Below are positions 35,694 through 44,340 of a stretch of DNA of 64,000 bases, piece after piece. The stretch covers positions 1-64,000 of the forward strand of contig CAMHNI010000012.1 of assembly GCA_946186505.1 (NCBI GenBank), given 5' to 3'. A model generated the notes under the pieces. That model worked only from the letters and a program-made list of their open reading frames with translations. It made no database searches and was not told the DNA's origin. Origin of the DNA: an uncultured Prevotellaceae bacterium (GTDB taxonomy: Bacteria > Bacteroidota > Bacteroidia > Bacteroidales > Bacteroidaceae). The position numbers and the translations under genes were made by a program. Each line of letters begins with the position of its first letter. Position 1 is the first letter of the stretch.

Positions 35694-35733
35694 TTTTTCA
35701 CTTTTCACTTTTCACTTTTCACTTCTCACTTCT
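35694..35733 (-). repeat. AAGTGAAA tandem repeat upstream of tssC
   Basis: Reading the minus strand, about four consecutive copies of an 8-bp AAGTGAAA unit (plus degenerate units) fill the 63-bp spacer between tssB and tssC. Comparable tracts precede the E2 and vgrG genes. They may serve as A-rich ribosome-loading leaders; Bacteroidetes often lack strong Shine-Dalgarno motifs. Confidence 0.7.
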
Positions 35734-35737
35734 TCTG

Positions 35738-36193
35738 TTACTCAGCCTCTTCAAGCTCGGCCAGTAGCGACTTGAGTGCATTCTTCAAGTTGCCACGGGC
35801 AGCCTCGTCCTTGAGGGCATTGCGCAGGGATTTGTTCTTCTCCAACTGGCGGATGACCGAGTTGTAGGCATCTACCTTGTCCTTGGCGGCACCCATCAGT
35901 TCACTCTGCTCGATGAGATTCTCGTCCTCGAAATCCTTGAGCGACTTGAAGTCGAAGTCCTCGTAAACAGCGCCTCCTTCTTCGTTCTCGAGAGCGATAC
36001 CCTTCTTGCTGGGCTGGAAGTGCTCAAAGACATCTTTCATGCTTTTTGCCTTGAAGCCTTCGCGCTCGTCGTCGCTCTGTGGGGCTTCGTCGGTAAACTG
36101 GTCGGCATACAGGGCACGGTTCTGCGGGAACTCGATGATACCGTCCTGTGCTTCTACGTCAAGCACCTTACTAATAACAGTTTTTCTTGCCAT
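35738..36193 (-). CDS. tssB: T6SS sheath small subunit TssB
   Basis: 151-residue protein that interlocks with TssC in the contractile sheath. Features: SMKDVFEHFQPSKKGIALENEEGG, DFDFKSLKDFEDENL and a C-terminal helix KNALKSLLAELEEAE. Placed directly before tssC and after the ClpV gene (45 bp), the usual order in Bacteroidetes systems. Confidence 0.95.
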   Translation of the reverse strand: MARKTVISKVLDVEAQDGIIEFPQNRALYADQFTDEAPQSDDEREGFKAKSMKDVFEHFQPSKKGIALENEEGGAVYEDFDFKSLKDFEDENLIEQSELMGAAKDKVDAYNSVIRQLEKNKSLRNALKDEAARGNLKNALKSLLAELEEAE

Positions 36194-36238
36194 TGTTGTT
36201 GGTTTTATTGGTTAATAAATAAATATGTTTTTTCTTGT

Positions 36239-38611
36239 TTACTCCTCGGTCTTCTCCTGATTCTTGTCAGTCCCGGGCTGTGGAGTCGGAGCCTTCTTTG
36301 GTGCTGGTGCCTCTTGCTTGGGAGCCTCTTCGCTCTCAGGCTGTCCGTCGTCAATGTCCCATTGTATCTGCTTGTTCTCCTCGTCGTATTTCATCGTGAC
36401 AGTGTCGCCAGGTACGATGTCGCCGGCAATGATGAGCTTCGACAACGGTCGGCGAATCTCCTTTCGGATAATGCCTAAAATGGGACGTGCACCATAATGG
36501 GCATTGAAGCCTACGCTGGTCACATATTTGCGTGCCGATTCGTCTATCTCGAGCTTGATGTTCTGCTCGTTCAAGGTCTTCAGCAGGTTCTTGATGTGTA
36601 TGTCGAAGATGCGGTTGATCATCTCCGGCGTAATCGGTGAGAAGGGCACGATTTCAGTCAGACGGGCCAGGAACTCAGGACGGAAGTTGCCCTGCATGAC
36701 CTCAAGCAACTGGTCGTGAGTGGGTACGTGACCTTCGCCAAACGATTTGAAGATGTACTCCGAACCAATGTTTGAAGTGAAGATGATGAGCGAGTTAGAG
36801 AAGTCGCCCACGCGGCCCAAGCGGTCGTGCAGCTTGCCCTCGTCGAGAATCTGCAGGAACAGGTCGAACACCGATTTGTGAGCCTTCTCAATCTCGTCAA
36901 ACAGCACAACGCTGTAGGGGTGCTGACGAATCTGGTTGACTAGCAGACCACCTTCCTCGTAACCGACATATCCCGGAGGCGCACCGTAGAGCAGTGCCAC
37001 GGAGTGCTCTTCTTTGTACTCCGACATGTCGAAGCGCAGCATGGCCGTCTCGTCATCGAAGAGGAAGTTGGCCAGCGACTTGGCCAGCTCAGTTTTACCA
37101 GTACCCGTCGGGCCGAGAAAGAAGAATGAACCCATCGGCTGTCCCTTCTTGTTGAGTCCTGAACGGCTCTCGAAGATGGCATCGAGGATACTCTTGATGG
37201 CGTGGTTCTGGCCGACGACACGCTGGTGTAGTATCTGCTCGGCGTTGCCCAGCTTCTCACGCTCCTCGCTCTGTATGTTACCCATAGGTATGCCAGTCAT
37301 CTTTGCGACAACGTCGCGGACGGCTTCCTTCTTGAGAGTGTTCTGGGACTCCTGAGGCTCCTGGGATTCCTGGGCGAGGGCGGCCATCTCGTTGGCAATC
37401 TTTGCCGAGGCCATGGCACGGTCGAGCAGGTCGAGTGCCGATGACGGCAGACGGCGGTCGGGCATGTAGCGCTTGGCCAGACGTACAATCTCTGCTGGCA
37501 CCTCGTCGTCGATGGCCATCTTGTGGAACTCCTCGTAGCCTTGGCGTTTGGCCTGGATGATGGCCACAGCCTGCTCCTCGTTAGGCTCCTCGACGGTAAT
37601 CTTTTCGAAGAACGAAGTCAGTTCCTTGTCCTTTTCAATATCCTTTGTATAGCCGTCAACAGTCGATGTGATGACCACCTGCAGTTGGTTCTTCGACAAC
37701 AGACGCTTCAGTCCGGGAAGAATGCCGTTGAGTGTTGACTGCTTGTCCTCTACGCGGTGGAAGTTCTCGATGACCAGCAGCGGCTGAGCCTGGTTTGCCA
37801 GATTCTCTGTTACCTGCTTGAAGCGGTCTTCAATCTCGCCCTTGTAGCTGACACCCTGACTCAAGGTTATCAGGTCCAGCTCGAACGGCTGTAGAGCCTG
37901 TAGCGATGCCGGCACCTTGCCGTCGCGTACCCGCTGCAGAATGCCGTAGATAAGACTGCTCTTGCCGACGCCTGTCTCACCTACTATCAGCAAGTTGGCA
38001 CGGTCCTTGCGTGCCAAAACTTCCGTGATAGAGAGTATCTCGCTGTCAAAGCCGATGACGGGAGCTTCGGGCAGTTCGCCCAGCATATCGACGCAGTAGT
38101 CGTCGGTGGGTGTTGCAGCTCCCGATACTTTGCTGCTTGTGGGAGTTGAGGATGTGGCAGCTTTGGCGGGTGCTCCCGACTGCAGCTGCTTTAAGATTTT
38201 GTCGGCCTGTAGCGGCAGTGTCTTCAGCTGTTCGTATGAGAAGCCGATGCCCGGTGATACGAGCGATGCCAACAGACAGGGTGCGGTAATCTCTGCCAGT
38301 CCGCACTTTTCGCTGATGTCCTTAGCCTCCTTGATGACTTGTTCTGTGTCATGCGACAGCTCAATGCCTTTCATGCCGTAGGGCGACTTGTCGCACTGCT
38401 TCATGCGCATGTCGGCCCAGTCCACCAGATAGTAGTAATCCTCGTCCAGTGTGTCCTCGATGTAGTTCACAAGACCTGCGCTCTTGTGCAGCAGGGCACG
38501 GAGCAGATGGGCAGGCTCAATTTTCGGCGACTTGTTGTCGTTCGCAAATGACTGGGCTATGTGTAGCACGTCAAATGGTAGGTTTTCTAATAGCTTGGAG
38601 TACTTATCCAT
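36239..38611 (-). CDS. tssH: T6SS sheath-recycling ATPase ClpV/TssH
   Basis: 790-residue AAA+ disaggregase with an N-terminal Clp repeat domain (about 1-155), two ATPase modules (Walker A GETGVGKS and GPTGTGKT; Walker B VLFDEIEKAH in the second) and a ClpB-type C-terminal domain. It lacks a full-length M-domain coiled coil, which distinguishes it from ClpB and fits TssH. A Lys/Pro/Glu-rich tail (about 745-790) is extra. It is the second gene of the operon, 36 bp after the NusG-like gene, and disassembles contracted TssB/C sheaths. Confidence 0.94.
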   Translation of the reverse strand: MDKYSKLLENLPFDVLHIAQSFANDNKSPKIEPAHLLRALLHKSAGLVNYIEDTLDEDYYYLVDWADMRMKQCDKSPYGMKGIELSHDTEQVIKEAKDISEKCGLAEITAPCLLASLVSPGIGFSYEQLKTLPLQADKILKQLQSGAPAKAATSSTPTSSKVSGAATPTDDYCVDMLGELPEAPVIGFDSEILSITEVLARKDRANLLIVGETGVGKSSLIYGILQRVRDGKVPASLQALQPFELDLITLSQGVSYKGEIEDRFKQVTENLANQAQPLLVIENFHRVEDKQSTLNGILPGLKRLLSKNQLQVVITSTVDGYTKDIEKDKELTSFFEKITVEEPNEEQAVAIIQAKRQGYEEFHKMAIDDEVPAEIVRLAKRYMPDRRLPSSALDLLDRAMASAKIANEMAALAQESQEPQESQNTLKKEAVRDVVAKMTGIPMGNIQSEEREKLGNAEQILHQRVVGQNHAIKSILDAIFESRSGLNKKGQPMGSFFFLGPTGTGKTELAKSLANFLFDDETAMLRFDMSEYKEEHSVALLYGAPPGYVGYEEGGLLVNQIRQHPYSVVLFDEIEKAHKSVFDLFLQILDEGKLHDRLGRVGDFSNSLIIFTSNIGSEYIFKSFGEGHVPTHDQLLEVMQGNFRPEFLARLTEIVPFSPITPEMINRIFDIHIKNLLKTLNEQNIKLEIDESARKYVTSVGFNAHYGARPILGIIRKEIRRPLSKLIIAGDIVPGDTVTMKYDEENKQIQWDIDDGQPESEEAPKQEAPAPKKAPTPQPGTDKNQEKTEE

Positions 38612-38647
38612 AATATTAAGTTATTGGTTGTGGTTTTTTTCTTCTTA

Positions 38648-39196
38648 TTAAATAGCTTGCAGGCTTTTCTGCGGCACGTAGGTGATGGCTACGGCAGCTA
38701 CGCCGTCAATCTGTACGACAACATATTTGTTGTTTTTGATGCGTTTGATCACTCCTTCCACGCCGGCGAAGTATCCGTCAACGACCCTTACACGTTTTCC
38801 GGGCTGGGCCATGAAACTGCCGTACTTTAGGTATTTTACTTGGTCATCTCCGACGCTGGCCACCCGCATGAAGTTTTCCATCTGCCTGTCGGGCACGCGG
38901 ATAATCTGCTGGCTTTTGCCGTCCTCTGACGGTTTCATCATGTATCGCAGTGGTGTCAGCTCCCGGTTTGTCATCTTCATGTCGGTCAGTTTCTCCTGTG
39001 TTGTACGTATGAAGATCAGGTTGTGTATAGCTGGTACCAAAGCAATCTTGCCGTTGTCGCCATTTCCTGTTACTTCGTAGTGCATGGGAACGAAATTCTC
39101 AATGCCCAGTTCGTCGAGGCAGGCTTTTATCTTCAGCTCCCGTTGGTAGGTGACCCGCATGGGGAACCATTCTGTTGTCGCAGCCGTTTCTGTCAA
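38648..39196 (-). CDS. NusG/UpxY-family specialised transcription antiterminator
   Basis: 182-residue NusG paralogue: NGN domain at the N-terminus (WFPMRVTYQRELKIKACLDELGIENFVPMHYE) and a KOW domain near the end (GKRVRVVDGYFAGVEGVIKRI). Such paralogues (UpxY, RfaH, LoaP) travel with RNA polymerase and prevent termination in long operons. It heads the 26-gene secretion operon. The start is a TTG at 39194-39196: a TAG stop lies two codons upstream in frame and the first ATG would cut into the NGN domain, so an unusual start codon is likely and may keep its level low. Confidence 0.9.
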   Translation of the reverse strand: MTETAATTEWFPMRVTYQRELKIKACLDELGIENFVPMHYEVTGNGDNGKIALVPAIHNLIFIRTTQEKLTDMKMTNRELTPLRYMMKPSEDGKSQQIIRVPDRQMENFMRVASVGDDQVKYLKYGSFMAQPGKRVRVVDGYFAGVEGVIKRIKNNKYVVVQIDGVAAVAITYVPQKSLQAI

Positions 39197-39357
39197 TTGC
39201 TATAGTTTGTCGCCAGACACAAAACAAGGGGGTCACCGCATTTTTGCATGCGGAGCCAACAGACGGATTATCCGCTGTTTACGTCCCTTCATCTTTTGCA
39301 CTGACATCCAGTAACACCAATGAATAGCTTGATAGTTTTGCCTTATAAGGCACTATT
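39197..39357 (-). promoter_or_regulatory. Structured 5' leader of the secretion operon
   Basis: About 160 nt separate the predicted transcription start from the NusG-like TTG. On the minus strand the leader holds a 12-bp palindrome GCCTTATAAGGC (39340-39351), a 9-bp stem with one bulged base (39258-39279, 3-nt loop) and a 6-bp CCGCAT/ATGCGG hairpin (39236-39253) followed by a T-rich stretch. They could be recruitment or attenuation signals for the antiterminator encoded just downstream. Confidence 0.5.
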
Positions 39358-39363
39358 TAGGTG

Positions 39364-39394
39364 CAAAGATAGCTAAAAAAAACGAATAACCAAA
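39364..39394 (-). promoter_or_regulatory. Primary sigma promoter of the secretion operon
   Basis: Minus-strand TTTG (39391-39394), exactly 19 bp, then TATCTTTG (39364-39371): a perfect match to the Bacteroidetes consensus. Predicted start near 39357. I saw no comparable match in the short spacers further down the operon, so this may drive most or all of it. Confidence 0.85.
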
Positions 39395-39435
39395 TATTCT
39401 GTTCTAAAAATCTACAAAAAAAGTACTTTCTTCGC

Positions 39436-39466
39436 TTTCGACTTTCAGATTATTTCCGTATCTTTG
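39436..39466 (+). promoter_or_regulatory. Promoter for argF'
   Basis: TTTC (39436-39439; one mismatch to TTTG), 19 bp, TATCTTTG (39459-39466). It is divergent from the secretion operon promoter, with -33 elements about 41 bp apart. The argF' ATG is about 30 nt from the predicted start. Confidence 0.75.
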
Positions 39467-39503
39467 CACGCGCATAACAAGTAAGTGTAAATAAAGTAAT
39501 AGT

Positions 39504-40466
39504 ATGAAGACATTTTTGAACGTCGGCGACATCGGACCGTTGGAAAAGGCTCTGGCCGAAGCACAGGAGATTAAGAACAACCGTTTCAAGTATCAGCATT
39601 TGGGTAAGAACAAAACCCTAATGATGATTTTTTTCAATAATTCACTGCGTACACGTCTCTCAACACAGAAGGCGGCGATGAACTTGGGCATGAACGTCAT
39701 TGTGCTTGACGTGAATGCCGGGGCTTGGAAGTTAGAGACCGAGCGCGGTGTCATTATGGACGGCGACAAGTCGGAGCATCTTCTGGAGGCCATCCCTGTT
39801 ATGGGCTGCTACTGCGACATTATCGGCGTGCGGTCGTTTGCAGGACTCACCGACCGTGAGTATGACTACGCCGAGACGGTGGTCAACCAGTTCATCAAGT
39901 ACAGCGGACGTCCCGTCTTCGCTATGGAGACCGCTACGGTTCACCCGTTGCAGGCTTTTGCCGACCTTATTACTATTGAGGAATATAAGAAGGTGAGTCG
40001 TCCGAAGGTGGTGCTGACGTGGGCACCTCATTGCCGAGCATTGCCCCAGGCCGTCCCCAACTCGTTTGCGCAGTGGATGAATGCTGCCGACGTCGATTTC
40101 GTCATCACGCACCCCCAGGGCTATGAACTTGACCTGAAGTTTGTGGGTGATGCCCGTGTGGAGTATGACCAGCGCAAGGCTTTCGAAGGTGCTGACTTTA
40201 TCTATGCCAAGAACTGGTCGAACCCTGGAGTTACCAATCCTGAAGATTATGGTAAGATTACCAGCAAGGATATGTCGTGGACGGTGGACGAGAAGCACAT
40301 GTCGTGGACGAATGACGGCAAGTTTATGCATTGTCTGCCCGTTCGTCGAGGTCTCATCGTGACCGACGATGTCATAGAAAGTCCCAACAGCATTGTCATT
40401 CCGGAGGCAGCCAACCGTGAGATTTCCTGCTCGGTGGTGCTGAAGCGGATGCTGGAGTCTCTGTGA
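39504..40466 (+). CDS. argF': N-succinyl/acetyl-ornithine carbamoyltransferase (Bacteroidetes argF')
   Basis: Arginine biosynthesis: transfers the carbamoyl group to N-succinyl- (or N-acetyl-) ornithine. 320 residues closely resembling the Bacteroides fragilis enzyme as I recall it: carbamoyl-phosphate loop NNSLRTRLSTQKAA, GVIMDGDK loop, HPLQAFADL, FMHCLPVRR and the end PEAANREISCSVVLKR. Residue 90, reported to set acyl-group specificity (Pro in B. fragilis, Glu at the matching position in acetyl-specific enzymes), is Ser here. A small residue favours succinylornithine, but this is inference. The gene has its own promoter and ends 82 bp before porE. Confidence 0.93.
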   Translation: MKTFLNVGDIGPLEKALAEAQEIKNNRFKYQHLGKNKTLMMIFFNNSLRTRLSTQKAAMNLGMNVIVLDVNAGAWKLETERGVIMDGDKSEHLLEAIPVMGCYCDIIGVRSFAGLTDREYDYAETVVNQFIKYSGRPVFAMETATVHPLQAFADLITIEEYKKVSRPKVVLTWAPHCRALPQAVPNSFAQWMNAADVDFVITHPQGYELDLKFVGDARVEYDQRKAFEGADFIYAKNWSNPGVTNPEDYGKITSKDMSWTVDEKHMSWTNDGKFMHCLPVRRGLIVTDDVIESPNSIVIPEAANREISCSVVLKRMLESL

Positions 40467-40548
40467 CACTCTTGCAGGATAGTTTAAAAATTTCGTTCGA
40501 AGTCTGTTTGCGTGCAATAATCAGCCTTTGGCTGCGTTATATATTAGT

Positions 40549-42579
40549 ATGCACAGGCTTTACACCACCTTCTATGCAGTTATGGCAGCCGTGCTCCTCA
40601 TGGGGTGCGGTGCCGATTCTGCTGTGAAAAAAGGTGACAAGTTCTATGCCCTTGGCGAGTATTACGATGCCGCCGTTCAATACAAGAAAGCATACGCTCA
40701 GACCCCGGCAAAAGACCGCAAACTCCGTGGACAGCGGGCTATGAAGATGGCCGACTGCTACCGCCGCATCAACAATACGCAGCGGGCCGTGGCGGCCTAC
40801 AACAATGCCGTTCGTTTCAAACAGCAGGACTCGCTGACGCAGTTCTTCCTCGGCCAGTTGCTGATGAAAAGCGGTGACTACCGTGGTGCCGGGAAGGCGT
40901 TCCAGGTGGCTGTCGATAGTCTGCGTTATACGGACAGTCCTTACCTACAACTGGCAAAGGAGGGCGTTGAGGCAGCCAGGATGGCGCCGGAGTGGAAGAG
41001 CGAAGGCTCGAAATATACGGTGAAGCGCGAGGATTTGTTTAACTCCCGTCGTTCTGACTATTCACCCATGCTGGCTGGTGATGATAACGACCAGCTATAC
41101 TTCAGTTCCACCCGCAATCAGGCGCAGGGTGACGAACTGAGCGGTATTACAGGTACGAAAAATGCGGACATCTTTTTCTCGCAGAAGGATGACAAAGGCA
41201 AATGGGGTAAGCCCCAGACCATCGACTCCGAACTGAACACGTCGTTCGACGAAGGTGCCTGCTCGTTCTCGCCCGACGGCAAGACGATGTACTTGACGCA
41301 GTGTAAGACTGACCCTGAGTATCCCCGTTATGCTGTCATCTGCAAGTCACAGCGTTCCGATGCTTCCTGGGCGAAAGCCACAGAGGTGACCGTCACGAAG
41401 GACACACTCTCGACCTTTGCCCATCCTGCCGTGTCGCCCGACGGTCAGTGGCTCTATTTCGTGAGCGACATGCCTGGTGGTATGGGTGGTTACGACATCT
41501 GGCGTGTTGAATTGCTGCAGAATGGAGTAGGGGCTGTCGAGAACGTCGGCGAGCCTGTCAATACGGTTGGTAATGAGATGTTCCCCACCTTCCGCCCCAA
41601 CGGCGATCTCTATTTCTCTTCTGACGGCCATCCAGGACTAGGCGGGCTGGACATTTTCATTGCAAAACCGACCGAAAGTGGCACGTATCTCTTAGAGCAT
41701 CCTGGCTATCCGCTGAACTCACAGGGCGATGATTTCGGTATGACCTTCGAAGGGCTGCACAACCGTGGGTTCTTCTCGTCAAACCGTGGCGATGCCAGGG
41801 GCTGGGATCACATTTTCTCTTTCGAGAAGTCCGAGGTGCTGGTCACGGTCAAGGGCTGGGTATATGAGATGGATGGTTACGAGTTGCCTGCCGGGCAGGT
41901 TTATATGGTGGGCAACGACGGCACCAACGTCAGACTGAATGTTAAGGGCGACGGCTCGTTTACTCAGGAAATACAGACGGGTGTCGATTACGTGCTGCTG
42001 GGCACCTGCAACGGCTACCTGAACCACAAGGAAGAGCTGCGTGTAGATACGGCCACAGTGTCAAAGGAATATGTGTTGCAGTTCCCCTTGGCAAACATCT
42101 CGGCTCCGGTGCTGATAGAGAATATCTTTTACGATTTTGACAAGGCCACGCTGCGCCCTGAGTCGGCTACGGCACTTAATGAACTGGTCAAACTGCTGAA
42201 CGAGAACCCGAACGTGACCATCGAGCTGTCGGCGCATACCGACTATAAAGGCTCCGATCAGTATAACGAACGCCTTTCGCAGCGACGCGCCGAGAGCGTG
42301 GTAAACTACCTCATAGAGCACGGCATTGCTGCCGACCGTCTCACACCTAAGGGCTATGGCGAAGGTAAGCCGAAAACCGTCAAGCGGAAGGTGGCAGCGA
42401 AATACCCGTTCTTGAAGGAAGGTGATGTCCTGACTGAGGCGTTTGTCACCGCTTTGAAAGATGAGGAACAGCAGGAACAGTGCAACCAGCTGAACCGCCG
42501 TACGGAGTTCACTGTGCTGCGTACGACCTATGGAATGTTTGACGAAGAAGGAAAACTTAAAAACCAGCCGACGCCTTAG
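40549..42579 (+). CDS. porE: PorE-like T9SS-associated lipoprotein (TPR, PD40, OmpA)
   Basis: Lipoprotein (LLMGC lipobox, Cys near residue 19) of 676 residues from the chosen ATG; an upstream TTG would lengthen the signal unnaturally. Domain order is TPR (about 25-140), WD40/PD40 beta propeller (about 165-440; FSPDGKTMYLTQ, VSPDGQWLYFVSD, LGGLDIFIAK), a carboxypeptidase-regulatory-like beta domain (about 445-530) and a C-terminal OmpA peptidoglycan-binding domain (about 545-670; FYDFDKATLRPES, ERLSQRRAESV, NRRTEF). This is the architecture of PorE, which tethers the type IX secretion machinery to peptidoglycan. Its stop overlaps the convergent downstream gene by 4 bp. Confidence 0.88.
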   Translation: MHRLYTTFYAVMAAVLLMGCGADSAVKKGDKFYALGEYYDAAVQYKKAYAQTPAKDRKLRGQRAMKMADCYRRINNTQRAVAAYNNAVRFKQQDSLTQFFLGQLLMKSGDYRGAGKAFQVAVDSLRYTDSPYLQLAKEGVEAARMAPEWKSEGSKYTVKREDLFNSRRSDYSPMLAGDDNDQLYFSSTRNQAQGDELSGITGTKNADIFFSQKDDKGKWGKPQTIDSELNTSFDEGACSFSPDGKTMYLTQCKTDPEYPRYAVICKSQRSDASWAKATEVTVTKDTLSTFAHPAVSPDGQWLYFVSDMPGGMGGYDIWRVELLQNGVGAVENVGEPVNTVGNEMFPTFRPNGDLYFSSDGHPGLGGLDIFIAKPTESGTYLLEHPGYPLNSQGDDFGMTFEGLHNRGFFSSNRGDARGWDHIFSFEKSEVLVTVKGWVYEMDGYELPAGQVYMVGNDGTNVRLNVKGDGSFTQEIQTGVDYVLLGTCNGYLNHKEELRVDTATVSKEYVLQFPLANISAPVLIENIFYDFDKATLRPESATALNELVKLLNENPNVTIELSAHTDYKGSDQYNERLSQRRAESVVNYLIEHGIAADRLTPKGYGEGKPKTVKRKVAAKYPFLKEGDVLTEAFVTALKDEEQQEQCNQLNRRTEFTVLRTTYGMFDEEGKLKNQPTP

Positions 42580-42917
42580 TCAAACACATACCGCAAACCG
42601 CGCTTGCCTGAAAAGAGAAGCTCGCTGGCAATCACGATGCCTACGGTAGCCACTGAAACCATGAATAGCAGCACCTGCTGCTGCGTAGGCAGGTTGTTCG
42701 ACAGTGTCTGCAGTGCAAAGCCCACGGTTTCCCAGCCTCGCATCAGTACAAACAGCACGATGGCCGCCACGATGCAGAATGCCGTCCACAGACGGCTCAG
42801 TTTCTTAGTGTCACGCTTCGGCAACTGTTGCGTCACCCGTTTCGTGAAGCCGTCGTCAGGCACCTGCATTTCCTTCATGGGTTGGAACAGCTGTTCCAGA
42901 AGTTCGTTATCTGTCAT
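42576..42917 (-). CDS. Two-TM protein following ECF sigma factor, candidate anti-sigma
   Basis: 113 residues: cytoplasmic N-terminus (about 1-40, with DDGFTKRVTQQLPKR as in small Bacteroides DUF5056 proteins) and two TM helices (about 43-62 and 80-103). It overlaps the sigma-factor gene by 11 bp, implying coupling. Position and topology suggest a membrane anti-sigma partner, but no zinc-binding anti-sigma motif is present. Confidence 0.7.
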   Translation of the reverse strand: MTDNELLEQLFQPMKEMQVPDDGFTKRVTQQLPKRDTKKLSRLWTAFCIVAAIVLFVLMRGWETVGFALQTLSNNLPTQQQVLLFMVSVATVGIVIASELLFSGKRGLRYVFD

Positions 42918-43464
42918 ATCCGTTCTGTCTTAAGTAGTTAGCTAATTTCTCCTTGCCGCGCTTCAGGTGCGATTTCACCGTACCTGTCGGCATGTCCGTG
43001 ATTTTGGCAATCTCATCGATGGCATAGCCGTCGATGAGCTGTAGGGTTATACACGTCCGCTCCTCGTCACGCAGCAGGGAGAGGGCGCGGTAGATGTCTA
43101 TTTGCAGTGTCGTGCTTTGGCGTTGAGGGACCGCATCCATCAGACCTTGTATCCGCTCGTTTGTCTGTGCTTCCAAGCTCTTGCCCCCCTTTTCAGAACG
43201 CTTGTAGTCGTACCACACGTTATAGGCTATTCGTGTCAGCCAGGTTAGGAAAGATGAGGTGCCACGGTACTGGCCGATATGGGTGTACGCTTTCAGAAAC
43301 GTGTCCTGGGCCAGGTCGTCGCTCAGGGCCTCGTCACCTGATGTCTGGCTCAGGAAAAAGCGGCGCACTGGCGACTGGTACTGTCGCACCAGTTGGTCAA
43401 AGGCACGCTTGTTGCCCATCACCGCTACCTGTGTTGCAAGAGCTATGTCGTTAAGCCGTCCCAT
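42907..43464 (-). CDS. ECF (RpoE-like) sigma factor
   Basis: 185-residue sigma-70-family factor with region 2 (FDQLVRQYQSPVRRFFLSQTSG, DDLAQDTFLKAYTHIGQYRG, SFLTWLTRIAYN) and region 4 (LRDEERTCITLQLIDGYAIDEIAKITDMPTGTVKSHLKRGKEKL, a helix-turn-helix). It recruits RNA polymerase to stress or envelope promoters. It sits third in a four-gene operon behind a DUF6249-like membrane protein and a PspC-domain protein; a possible self-recognised promoter is at 44341-44366. Confidence 0.95.
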   Translation of the reverse strand: MGRLNDIALATQVAVMGNKRAFDQLVRQYQSPVRRFFLSQTSGDEALSDDLAQDTFLKAYTHIGQYRGTSSFLTWLTRIAYNVWYDYKRSEKGGKSLEAQTNERIQGLMDAVPQRQSTTLQIDIYRALSLLRDEERTCITLQLIDGYAIDEIAKITDMPTGTVKSHLKRGKEKLANYLRQNGYDR

Positions 43465-43490
43465 GCGTGCCGCTCCTCATTCCACTGTTC

Positions 43491-43676
43491 TCACCGCTTT
43501 TCCGGCATCACTATCCACAGCACGATGTAGAGCAGCACACCGCTGAAAGCCGTGAAGATGGTCAGAAAGGCGTAGGCCACACGGACCAGTACGGGGTCGA
43601 AGTCAAAGTATTCGGCAAGTCCGGCACATACACCGGCTAGGACTTTGTCATTAGAGCGCATCAGTTTCTTTTCCAT
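43491..43676 (-). CDS. PspC-domain membrane protein
   Basis: 61 residues from ATG at 43674-43676 (a start three codons upstream is also possible). The PspC signature is clear: LMRSNDKVLAGVCAGLAEYF, then a hydrophobic region ending LLYIVLWIVMPEKR. PspC proteins sense envelope stress. Together with the downstream ECF sigma gene this points to an envelope-stress operon. Confidence 0.9.
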   Translation of the reverse strand: MEKKLMRSNDKVLAGVCAGLAEYFDFDPVLVRVAYAFLTIFTAFSGVLLYIVLWIVMPEKR

Positions 43677-43699
43677 AATGTGCAATTATTTATGTGTTT

Positions 43700-44305
43700 T
43701 TATTGTTTGTTGTTTGTTTTCACAATAGCCAGCTTGCCCAGTCCGATCACCGTCACCAAGATGCCGATGCCGATGCCTAACGTGCTACCTACATAGCCGA
43801 AGAAGGCCAGCAAGCCGACGCCGAGGAATGTCTGGCGGATGCCTTTCTGGCGCAGCTCGTCATCGCTGTCGCGGTGCTCGTCCAACAGCTGGTCTGGTAT
43901 GGGCTGTCCGTTCTGCATGGCCATCTGTGCCAACTTCATTTTCTGCTTCCTGCTCTTATAAATAAAGAAGAACAGCACGGCGAGGATGACTACTGGGGCT
44001 ATGACGAAGATAATCACCAGAATGGCCAGCACGAAGGCCATGCCCTTCATCCCCTCGATGCCGATGTTGCCAAAGATGTCGTTGGCGATAGAGTTTCCAG
44101 TGGCCGAGTAGCCCCCTATCCGGTGATGACGACTGACTACTGTCGAATCTGCCACATCAGTGGTGTCGCTGAATGCCTCCACAGAATCCTGCATGGTCGT
44201 GTCCACCAGTTCGTGCCCGTCCTTCGGAGACTGTCCTTGTGCCATGACTGTCTGTCCCGTTCCAAGCGTGAGCAGCATGGCGATTGCAATAATGTGATTC
44301 TTCAT
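43700..44305 (-). CDS. DUF6249-like membrane protein
   Basis: 201 residues with a signal peptide (MKNHIIAIAMLLTLGTGQTVMAQ), a Ser/Thr/Asp-rich extracytoplasmic stretch, a TM helix (about 90-113), a cytoplasmic KSRKQKMKLAQMAMQNGQPIPDQLL segment and a C-terminal Gly-rich hydrophobic hairpin (about 160-193). This is the pattern of small Bacteroidetes proteins found with PspC/ECF sigma genes. First gene of the operon; function unknown. Confidence 0.75.
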   Translation of the reverse strand: MKNHIIAIAMLLTLGTGQTVMAQGQSPKDGHELVDTTMQDSVEAFSDTTDVADSTVVSRHHRIGGYSATGNSIANDIFGNIGIEGMKGMAFVLAILVIIFVIAPVVILAVLFFFIYKSRKQKMKLAQMAMQNGQPIPDQLLDEHRDSDDELRQKGIRQTFLGVGLLAFFGYVGSTLGIGIGILVTVIGLGKLAIVKTNNKQ

Positions 44306-44340
44306 TTTCTGTCCTTTTTACTCGTTTCTTTTGTCTGTTT

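Noticed and set aside
36239..38611. ClpB chaperone rather than TssH
   Set aside because: The full-length M domain is missing and the gene directly precedes tssB/tssC.
42576..44305. Classical psp (phage-shock) operon
   Set aside because: Only the PspC domain is recognisable; PspA and PspB are absent and the partner is an ECF sigma factor.
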